Positions 57,857 to 64,000 of a stretch of DNA of 64,000 bases are shown here, piece after piece. How positions within the stretch are numbered: position 1 is the stretch's first letter; each line of letters begins with the position of its first letter. The stretch covers positions 124,001 through 188,000 of the forward strand of contig NZ_WPNZ01000009.1 of assembly GCF_009755605.1 (NCBI RefSeq), given 5' to 3'. Both the position numbers and the translations under genes were made by a program. Below the pieces are notes generated by a model. It did not search any database. It saw only the letters and a program-made list of their open reading frames with translations, and was not told the DNA's origin. This DNA is from Streptomyces typhae. Its GTDB lineage: Bacteria; Actinomycetota; Actinomycetes; Streptomycetales; Streptomycetaceae.

Positions 57857-60601
57857 TTAGACCTCTACCGGTCGGGCGGGGGTGACCTGGCTGAACACCT
57901 CGTCGGGTGCCTGCCCAGCGGGCGCCGTCTCACCCCCTCGTCCGCCGTCCGTGCCCTCGGCCAGCAGATACGCCTGCGCCTCGCCCACATGGAAGTACAT
58001 CCCGTGCAGCTCGAGCGTTCCTTCGGCAAGCCGCTTCGCCACGACCTCGTACGCCCGCAGGTGCTCCAGCTGCTGGACGACGTTGGTGAGGCAGAGCTGC
58101 TCGACGGCGTCGGCGGGGGCCCTGCCCGCGAGGCGCGGCCAGGGCCTGGGGGGCGCGGCCTTCGGGTCGGGGGGTGTGGCTTCCAGCCTGAAGGGGGTGG
58201 CTTCCAGGCCGGGGGTGGGGGTGGCTTTCAGCCCGGAGGGGGTGGCTTCCAGGCTGGGGGTGGGGGCGGTTCCGGGCTCGGGGGCGGGTGAGCTGTGTGT
58301 GCCGGGTGCACCTGGTGTGCCGGGTGTGGCTGTGCCAGGGGTGGCGGTGGTGCCGGTGCCCGGGGTGGGGCTCGTGCCGGCGGTGGGGTGTGCGCCGGGG
58401 GCGGGGCTCGCGGCCGCGGTGGGGGGTGCGCCCGCAGTGAGGTTCGCGCCCGCGTTGGGGCCCGCGCCCGTGGTGAGGTTCGCGCCCGCATCGGGGACCG
58501 TGCCCGTGGCGAGGCCCTGCTCGGCCATCCGCGCCAGGCTGGGCAACCCGTGCCGGAGCCACCTCTTGAGGGGCGTCTGCGCCCCGGTCGGCGGCGTGGT
58601 GAGCAGCGCCTGCATCGCGCCGCAACCCGAATGCCCGCACACGGTGATGGACTTGACCTGCAACAGGTCCACCGCGTACTCGATCGCCGCGGCCACCGAG
58701 TCGTCGCCGCTCTCGGCGCCGGGCAGCGGCACCAGATTGCCGACGTTGCGCACGACGAACAGGTCCCCGGGTCCGCTCGACGTGATCATCGAAGTGACCA
58801 CTCGGGAGTCGGCGCAGGTGAGGAAGAGCTGAACGGGCCGCTGGCCCTCGCGCGCGAGGCGGGCCAGCTCACCGCGCACGCGTGGCGCGGTGTGCCGCTG
58901 GAACGCGCTGATCCCCTTGGCCAGTTGATGCTGCTCGGGGCGCTCCGGACGCTCCTGGTCCGGCTGCTCGGGGGAGCCTTCGGTCTCGCTGTCGCACTGG
59001 TGGTTGCGCCAGGGCGTCCAGGGGCGGCAGCCGCACTGGGACGTGGCGGCGGGCTCGGCGATGCGCTGCCCGCCGCGCCCGGTGACCTCGGCACTGCCGC
59101 CCTGCGCGGCGTGCGCGTCGAGCCAGCTGTGCAGCGACTCGTACGCCGCGTGGTCCATGAAGGAGCCGTCCAGCTCCACGACGGCGTGCGCCCGCGGCGG
59201 AACGTGGTGCAGGCACCGGCTCAGCCGGGGCACCGCGAGGAACGTCAACTGTCCGCGTACGTGGACGTGGTGCACGCCCTCCGAGTCCTCCTCGCAGGTG
59301 ATGCGGGTGCGGGCGAGGCGGTGCAGGGCGACGGACACCGCGACGCCGATGCCGATGGTGACGCCTTCCAGGACTCCGAACACGACCACGCCGAGGACGG
59401 TGGCGACGTAGACGAGGATCTCGCGGTGCCTGCTGACCGTACGGATGTGGTTCAGGCTGACCATCCGGATGCCGATGGCCATGACGAGCGCGGCGAGGGC
59501 GGCGAGCGGGATCAGCTCCAGGACGGGCACCAGGAGCAGGGCGGCCACTACTACCCAAACGCCGTGCAGCATCGTGGAGTTCCTGCTGACGGCGCCCGCG
59601 CGGACGTTCGCCACGCTGCGCACCGCCACCCCGGCGATCGGCAGTCCGCCGAGCGTCCCGGACGCCATGTTCGCCGCGCCCTGGCCGAGCAGCTCGCGGT
59701 CGAGATCGGAGCGGCCGGGGCGGCCCTGCTCACTGGTGCGCTGGGAGGTGAGCTTGTCGATGGCGACCGCGCCGAGCAGCGACTGGACGCTGCACACCAG
59801 CGTCGTCGTGAGCACCGCCGCCGCGAGGCCGAGAACGGGGCCGTCGGGCAGTCCGGCCAGTGCGTGGCTGCGCCAGGAGGGCAGGTCCACCTTGTCCATG
59901 GCGAGGCCCGTCGCGCCGGTGAGGGCGGTGGCGGCGGTGACGGCGACGAGTGGGGCGGGGACGACGCGCGCCATCCGCCCGGCACGGCCGGGGATCCGGG
60001 GCCACAGGAGCAGGACCACCAGGGTCAGGACGCTGATCGACACGGCCGCCGGATGCAGGTCGGCCAACTGGGCGGGCAGCGCGCCGAGATTGGAGATCAC
60101 GGAGCTCTGGGGCGTCCCGCCGAGGACGATGTGGAGCTGGGCGACGGCGATGGTGACGCCGATACCGGCGAGCATGCCGTGGACGACGGCCGGGCTCACG
60201 GCGAGCGCCGAGCGTGCCACCCGCAGGCAGCCGAGGCCGATCTGAGCGAGCCCGGCGAGGACGGTGATGGCGCAGGTGGTCCGCCATCCGTACCGCTGGA
60301 TGAGGTCGGCGGTGACGACCGTGAGACCGGCGGCGGGGCCGCTGACCTGGAGCGGGGAGCCGCCGAGACGACCGGCGACGAGGCCGCCGACGGCGGCGGC
60401 GACCAGGCCCGCCTGGAGCGGGGCGCCGGTCGCGAGGGCGATGCCCAGGGAAAGCGGCAGGGCGATCAGGAAGACGGCGATGGACGCGGAGACGTCGGCG
60501 CCGGCGATGCGGAACTTCTTGCGCGGCGGTGGCGCGTGCGGCTGCTGGGCCGGGGGGTCGTGAGCCGGGTCGGTGGCGCTGGTGGGGACGCAGGCAGACA
60601 T
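57857..60601 (-). CDS. SulP anion transporter fused to a beta-carbonic anhydrase
   Basis: 914 residues. Residues ~25-440 are a SulP transporter (VSASIAVFLIALPLSLGIALA; QVSGPAAGLTVV) with ~10-12 helices, followed by a STAS-like domain and then a beta-carbonic anhydrase with Cys-x-Asp-x-Arg (FLTCADSRVVTS) and His-x2-Cys (GHSGCGAM). A run of about 120 residues (PGAHPTAGTSPTPGTGTTAT) is inserted inside the carbonic anhydrase, before its last helices (QLCLTNVVQQLEHLRAYEV). Fused SulP-CA proteins couple bicarbonate transport to hydration. Whether the insert permits activity is open. Confidence 0.9.
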   Translation of the reverse strand: MSACVPTSATDPAHDPPAQQPHAPPPRKKFRIAGADVSASIAVFLIALPLSLGIALATGAPLQAGLVAAAVGGLVAGRLGGSPLQVSGPAAGLTVVTADLIQRYGWRTTCAITVLAGLAQIGLGCLRVARSALAVSPAVVHGMLAGIGVTIAVAQLHIVLGGTPQSSVISNLGALPAQLADLHPAAVSISVLTLVVLLLWPRIPGRAGRMARVVPAPLVAVTAATALTGATGLAMDKVDLPSWRSHALAGLPDGPVLGLAAAVLTTTLVCSVQSLLGAVAIDKLTSQRTSEQGRPGRSDLDRELLGQGAANMASGTLGGLPIAGVAVRSVANVRAGAVSRNSTMLHGVWVVVAALLLVPVLELIPLAALAALVMAIGIRMVSLNHIRTVSRHREILVYVATVLGVVVFGVLEGVTIGIGVAVSVALHRLARTRITCEEDSEGVHHVHVRGQLTFLAVPRLSRCLHHVPPRAHAVVELDGSFMDHAAYESLHSWLDAHAAQGGSAEVTGRGGQRIAEPAATSQCGCRPWTPWRNHQCDSETEGSPEQPDQERPERPEQHQLAKGISAFQRHTAPRVRGELARLAREGQRPVQLFLTCADSRVVTSMITSSGPGDLFVVRNVGNLVPLPGAESGDDSVAAAIEYAVDLLQVKSITVCGHSGCGAMQALLTTPPTGAQTPLKRWLRHGLPSLARMAEQGLATGTVPDAGANLTTGAGPNAGANLTAGAPPTAAASPAPGAHPTAGTSPTPGTGTTATPGTATPGTPGAPGTHSSPAPEPGTAPTPSLEATPSGLKATPTPGLEATPFRLEATPPDPKAAPPRPWPRLAGRAPADAVEQLCLTNVVQQLEHLRAYEVVAKRLAEGTLELHGMYFHVGEAQAYLLAEGTDGGRGGETAPAGQAPDEVFSQVTPARPVEV
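58140..58510. repeat. In-frame repeat insert inside the carbonic anhydrase
   Basis: Tandem units of GGTGGGGTGTGCGCC and GGCTTCCAGGC type extend for about 370 bp in the coding region. They encode Ala/Thr/Pro/Gly repeats (LEATPSGLKATPTPGLEATP) and keep frame. Confidence 0.75.
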
Positions 60602-60898
60602 GTTTCCCGTCTCCTCCGGGGCGGCGCGGTCGCGGAACAGGGGGTCCTCCGGCGGTTGCCGGGGGGCGGGTCGCGGCCGTGGGTCACGGCGTTGCAGCGG
60701 CGGGATGCCTCAACTCTCAGTAAACGAATCGTAATGCAGAGTAAAGGCCGTACATGGACTTTAGCCGCAAATGGGTCAGTTGATCACTCCAATGAGTGAA
60801 TAAAAATACTGGTCGGCTTGTCGGAATGGATCTTCGCGAGCGCCATGCGAAGTTGCTGCCGTTCTGTCCCGACTTGCACGGAAGAAGGTGGGCGGAAG
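60602..60898. other. AT-rich divergent promoter region
   Basis: 297 bp between the SulP-CA gene and the deacetylase-like lipoprotein gene. Bases 60715-60815 are among the most AT-rich of the window (CAGTAAACGAATCGTAATGC; GAATAAAAATACTGG). A perfect palindrome TCACTC-CAAT-GAGTGA occupies 60784-60799, a candidate operator. Confidence 0.55.
60784..60799. promoter_or_regulatory. Candidate operator palindrome
   Basis: TCACTCCAATGAGTGA, 6-bp half sites with a CAAT spacer, in the AT-rich patch, 183 bp upstream of the SulP-CA start and 100 bp before the lipoprotein start. No known regulator is named by it. Confidence 0.4.
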
Positions 60899-62257
60899 AT
60901 GGCCGCCACCCCAAGGACCTCAGCCGCCCAGGACCGTACTGAACAGGGCCGTCCTGACCAGGGACGTACCGGCCAGGGCCGCGGTGGCGCGCGGGCGCGG
61001 CGGGCGGGCGCCGGCCTGGTCGCGCTCGCGGTCGGCGCGGTGGCGTTGGCGGGATGCGCGGACGACGGGTCCGGCGCGGAGTCAGGCGCTCACGGCGCGA
61101 AGAAGCCGCCGGGCGCCCCTGCGCCCAAGACAGCGGTGCGGCTGATCGGGGACGGCTCGACCGCGTTCACGGGTCAGCAGCCGAACCTGCCCCGTCCCGA
61201 GCGGCTCAGACCGGGCCAGAAACCCCCGCAGTTCGTGGTCTTCTCCTGGGACGGCGCGGGCGAGGACAGCCAGAAGCTGTTCTCCCACTTCCGCAAGGTC
61301 GCCAAGCGGAACAACACGACGATGACGTACTTCCTCAGCGGCGTGTACCTGCTCCCCGAAAGCAAGCGCAAGCTCTACAAGCCGCCCCAGCATCTGGCCG
61401 GCGCCTCGGACATCGGCTTCAACGACCGCCGGGGAATCAAGGACACCGTGGAGCAGCTCCGCGGCGCCTGGCTGGAGGGCAACGAGATCGGCACCCACTT
61501 CAACGGTCACTTCTGCGGCGCGGGGCGCGGTGTCGGCGAGTGGTCGGTCGAGGACTGGAAGAGCGAGATCCGCCAGGCCAAGTCCTTCGTGAAGGCGTGG
61601 AAGACCAACACGGGCCGGAGCGGCGCGAAGCCCCTGCCCTTCGACTACGACCGCGAGTTGATCGGCGCCCGCACGCCCTGTCTCGAAGGCCGCACCAACT
61701 TCATGCGCGCGGCCCGCGAACTCGGCTTCCGCTACGACACCAGCGGCGTGAACAACCAGCTCTGGCCCAAGAAGAAGCGCGGCCTCTGGGACCTGTCGAT
61801 GCAGCTCGTCCCGGTCCCCGGCCGCGGCTTCGAGACGCTCACCATGGACTACAACTTCATGGTGAACCAGTCCGGTTCCACCTCGCAGGGCGACCCTGAC
61901 AAGCACGAGTACTGGGGCGACCAGATGCGCGACGGTCTGCTGAAGGGCTTCCGGCGCGCCTACGAGGGCAACCGTGCCCCCCTCGTCATCGGCAACCACT
62001 TCGAGTCGTGGAACGGCGGCGCGTACATGCGTGCCATCGAGGAGACCATCGAGCGCGTCTGCACCAAGCGGCAGGTGCGCTGTGTCTCCTTCCGGCAGCT
62101 CGCCGACTGGCTGGACGCACAGGACCCGAAGGTCCTCGCCAGGCTGTCCAGGCTCGGCGTCGGCGAGGCACCCAAGGAGGGCTGGCGCGCCTTCCTGTCC
62201 GCCAGGCCCGCCCCCGCGCCCAAGGGGGTCCCGGGCGCGGAGCCGGCCAAGCGGTGA
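60899..62257 (+). CDS. Deacetylase-like lipoprotein
   Basis: 452 residues from the ATG at 60899 (MAATPRTSAAQ), after a purine-rich AAGGTGGGCGGAAG. A signal peptide ends in the lipobox VALAGC near residue 43. The body resembles polysaccharide deacetylases: VFSWDGAGEDSQ, TMTYFLSGVYLLPESK and the metal-type motif NEIGTHFNGHFCG; IGNHFESWNGGAY closes the barrel. The usual Asp-Asp pair of NodB domains is not clear, so catalytic activity is uncertain. Convergent with the CooC-like gene. Location: outer face of the membrane. Confidence 0.8.
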   Translation: MAATPRTSAAQDRTEQGRPDQGRTGQGRGGARARRAGAGLVALAVGAVALAGCADDGSGAESGAHGAKKPPGAPAPKTAVRLIGDGSTAFTGQQPNLPRPERLRPGQKPPQFVVFSWDGAGEDSQKLFSHFRKVAKRNNTTMTYFLSGVYLLPESKRKLYKPPQHLAGASDIGFNDRRGIKDTVEQLRGAWLEGNEIGTHFNGHFCGAGRGVGEWSVEDWKSEIRQAKSFVKAWKTNTGRSGAKPLPFDYDRELIGARTPCLEGRTNFMRAARELGFRYDTSGVNNQLWPKKKRGLWDLSMQLVPVPGRGFETLTMDYNFMVNQSGSTSQGDPDKHEYWGDQMRDGLLKGFRRAYEGNRAPLVIGNHFESWNGGAYMRAIEETIERVCTKRQVRCVSFRQLADWLDAQDPKVLARLSRLGVGEAPKEGWRAFLSARPAPAPKGVPGAEPAKR

Positions 62258-62261
62258 GCCG

Positions 62262-62308
62262 GGCGGGTCCGGTGGGGGCCGGTGGGGGTGCCCCCGGGCA
62301 GACCCGCC
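62262..62308. terminator. Convergent-gene hairpin
   Basis: GGCGGGTC and GACCCGCC (8-bp outer stem) enclose a further G/C-rich hairpin (GGGGGTGCCCCC). It lies between two convergent stops. Confidence 0.4.
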
Positions 62309-62326
62309 GTGCGCCGCCCGCGGCCG

Positions 62327-63307
62327 TCAGGCCGTCGCCGGTGCGTGCTCGCGCAGGACGAAGTCGGGGTCGACCTGGGCGGCCAGGTCGGCTCCGGTCC
62401 GCTCGTTGCCCCAGCTCTGGGCGTTCTTCAGGTGGAAGTGGACCATCTGGCGGGTGTAGCGCTCCCAGTCGCGGCGCTCGTACGTGGCGTCGGCCGCTTC
62501 CTGGAGCGTCTTCAGGGCGAGGTGGTTGGTCTCTTCCAGGAGGGTGAACCGGGGCGGACGGCCCTTCTCCATGGAGCGCACCCAGTCGGAGTGCCCGACC
62601 GTCACCAGGAGGTCGTCGCCGACCTGCTCGCGCAGGAAGTCGAGGTCGTCCTGGCCCTGCACCTTGTTGCCGACGACCTTGAGGTCGACGCCGAAGTCTT
62701 GTGCGTAGTCCTTGTACTGGCGATAGACGGAGACTCCCTTCCTGGTCGGCTCGGCGACGAGGAACGTCATGTCGAAGCGGGTGAACATCCCGGAGGCGAA
62801 GGAGTCGGAGCCCGCGGTCATGTCGACCACCGCGTACTCGTCGCGGCCGTCGACCAGGTGGTTCAGGAGCAGTTCGACCGCTCCCGTCTTGGAGTGGTAG
62901 CAGGCGACACCGAGGTCGGCTTCGGTGAAGGGCCCGGTGACCATCAAACGCACGGCGCCGCCGTCGAGTTCCACCGCCCGCGCACACGTTTCGTACACCG
63001 GGTTGTCCTCGCAGATCCGCAGCAATCGCGAGCCCGCACCGGGCGGAGTCGTCTTGATCATTGCGTCGGTTCCGGTGATGCGCGGGTTGGTGCCGCGCAG
63101 ATAGTCCTTGATCAACGGCAGCCTGCCGCCCATGGCGGGCAGTTGGGCCGACTGCTCGTCGTCGAGGCCGAGGGCCGCGCCCAGATGCTGGTTGATGTCG
63201 GCGTCCACTGCGACGACGGGTGCGCCGGTGGCGGCGAGGTGTCGGATGAAGAGCGAGGACAGCGTGGTCTTTCCGCTGCCGCCCTTCCCTACGAAAGCGA
63301 TCTTCAT
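62327..63307 (-). CDS. CooC/ParA-like P-loop ATPase
   Basis: 326 residues from the ATG at 63307 (MKIAFVGKGGSGKTTLSS); an in-frame ATG 6 bp upstream is possible. Deviant Walker A GKGGSGKTT, VVAVDADINQHLG and AVVDMTAGSDSF of the MinD/CooC group. CooC supplies nickel to carbon monoxide dehydrogenase, but no cooS is seen, and in streptomycetes the homologue is encoded near septum or Tad-type genes, so a positioning or assembly role is possible. It is divergent from the Fic-like gene. Confidence 0.85.
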   Translation of the reverse strand: MKIAFVGKGGSGKTTLSSLFIRHLAATGAPVVAVDADINQHLGAALGLDDEQSAQLPAMGGRLPLIKDYLRGTNPRITGTDAMIKTTPPGAGSRLLRICEDNPVYETCARAVELDGGAVRLMVTGPFTEADLGVACYHSKTGAVELLLNHLVDGRDEYAVVDMTAGSDSFASGMFTRFDMTFLVAEPTRKGVSVYRQYKDYAQDFGVDLKVVGNKVQGQDDLDFLREQVGDDLLVTVGHSDWVRSMEKGRPPRFTLLEETNHLALKTLQEAADATYERRDWERYTRQMVHFHLKNAQSWGNERTGADLAAQVDPDFVLREHAPATA

Positions 63308-63420
63308 GTTCATGTAGCGTAGCGATGTGATCTTGCGCGCGGCCCCGCGTTCGACGGGAGTGGCCGGTTCTCGTGAAGAAGACCACTCCTTCGTGGCGGG
63401 TGCGCCCCTGGTGCGTAGGG

Positions 63421-63438
63421 TCGTACTCATGAGTACGA
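63421..63438. promoter_or_regulatory. Perfect 18-bp palindrome at a start codon
   Basis: TCGTACTCATGAGTACGA is its own complement and is centred on the ATG at 63429. TAGGGT (63416-63421) is a suitable -10, 7 nt before the ATG, for a leaderless mRNA, so the palindrome would lie at the transcription start. It could be an operator. Confidence 0.5.
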
Positions 63439-64000
63439 ATGCCGATCCGTTGGTCGCTCTCAGCGCGCTGCCCGGTGTGCCCGACGCCGTGGACTCCGTG
63501 CGCAAGGCCGTCGACCGGGTCTACGGCCACCGGGTCATGCGGCGGCGCAGCAACGAGGTCACCTCTGAGGCGGCGCTGCGCGGAGCCCGCGGGTCCGCGT
63601 CGCTCTCGGGCGCCGAGTGGGCCCTGGAGGAGGTCCGCAGGCGCAGTGACTTCAGTGGTGAGGGCGACGCGCGCGTGATGGGGGCCGCGTTGCGGCTGAG
63701 CGCGGAGGCAGGGCAGCTCCTCTCCATCTGGCGGCAGTCGCCGCTGCGTGTCCTCGCCCGGCTGCATCTCGTCGCCGCGGCCGACTCCGACGCGGCCGCG
63801 GGCCGTCCGCGGCTCGCGGGCGAGCCGGTGTTCGAGCCGCTGATCGAGCTGGATCTGCCGGACGCCGACGAGGTGGCGGGGCGGCTCGAAGGGCTCGCGC
63901 AGCTGGTGATCGCGGGCAGTGCGGCGCCGGCTCTGGTGACGGCGGCCGTGGTGCACGGCGAGCTGGCGGCCCTGCGGCCCTTCGGCTCGTGCAACGGCCT
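63429..64000 (+). CDS. Fic-like domain protein (3' end outside window)
   Basis: 190 complete codons plus two bases to the window end. MSTNADPLVALSALPGVPDA is followed by helical regions and the motif HGELAALRPFGSCNG, which recalls the HPFxxGNGR loop of Fic domains in a divergent form. Fic domains transfer AMP or other groups to proteins. Streptomycete homologues lie beside the CooC-like gene and are linked to differentiation by annotation only. The gene is cut by the window edge, not by mutation. Confidence 0.75.
   Translation, partial: MSTNADPLVALSALPGVPDAVDSVRKAVDRVYGHRVMRRRSNEVTSEAALRGARGSASLSGAEWALEEVRRRSDFSGEGDARVMGAALRLSAEAGQLLSIWRQSPLRVLARLHLVAAADSDAAAGRPRLAGEPVFEPLIELDLPDADEVAGRLEGLAQLVIAGSAAPALVTAAVVHGELAALRPFGSCNG

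Noticed and set aside
62327..63307. CO dehydrogenase maturation by the CooC-like ATPase
   Set aside because: No CODH gene or nickel genes in view; kept as a fold-level call only.

Overview
The window is a very GC-rich actinobacterial chromosome segment, almost certainly Streptomyces. The evidence is strong G/C bias at third codon positions, GTG and TTG starts, Tat and lipoprotein signals, a WhiB-family regulator, a streptomycete-type Crp, and gene order from acsA through nhaA, nth, crp, the paired ArsA ATPases, wblA and a class A PBP. From memory this matches the SCO3557-SCO3580 neighbourhood of S. coelicolor.

Layout. 1-8.7 kb: end of a SigE-type sigma factor gene with a translationally coupled membrane protein, a SURF1 protein, an S9 peptidase, a GNAT protein, a beta-helix-like membrane protein and a secreted DJ-1/PfpI protein. 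8.9-13.1 kb: a GAF-GAF histidine kinase facing a NarL-type response regulator, a small membrane protein and a DUF4287 protein. 13.3-19.9 kb: a MacAB-like export operon divergent from an OmpR-type response regulator, a kinase and a lipoprotein. 19.9-23.1 kb: molybdate uptake (HTH-TOBE regulator, ModA, fused ModB-ModC). 23.3-27.1 kb: amidohydrolase, FkbM methyltransferase, family 2 glycosyltransferase and a UTRA protein without its DNA-binding domain. 27.5-31.8 kb: a giant nSTAND NTPase with 14 WD40 repeats.

32.4-36.4 kb is a 3.9-kb genomic island in the 3' half of a tRNA-Pro(CGG) gene. It is bounded by perfect 50-bp direct repeats and has no integrase. It holds a Phd/PIN toxin-antitoxin pair, a broken second PIN toxin, and a 765-residue protein that joins winged-helix-like regions, a PD-(D/E)XK nuclease core and an Lsr2-type DNA-binding tail. 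This is the most novel-looking locus: it suggests a nuclease guided to AT-rich (xenogeneic) DNA. The WD40 NTPase next door may extend it into a defence neighbourhood.

36.5-64 kb is conserved core: metallophosphoesterase, YqeY, PBP, WblA, two ArsA ATPases, DUF4177, RidA, two NUDIX enzymes, an MBL hydrolase, nucleotidyltransferase, Crp, endonuclease III, a MarP-like protease, epoxide-hydrolase-like enzyme, holin-like protein, NhaA, acetyl-CoA synthetase, SulP-carbonic anhydrase fusion, a deacetylase-like lipoprotein, a CooC-like ATPase and a truncated Fic-like gene.

A second theme is simple-sequence expansion. Intergenic minisatellites (7, 15, 18, 43 bp and others) recur across the window, and similar repeats have entered reading frames of conserved enzymes (ArsA, carbonic anhydrase, both NUDIX proteins, endonuclease III, nSTAND NTPase, response regulator tail).
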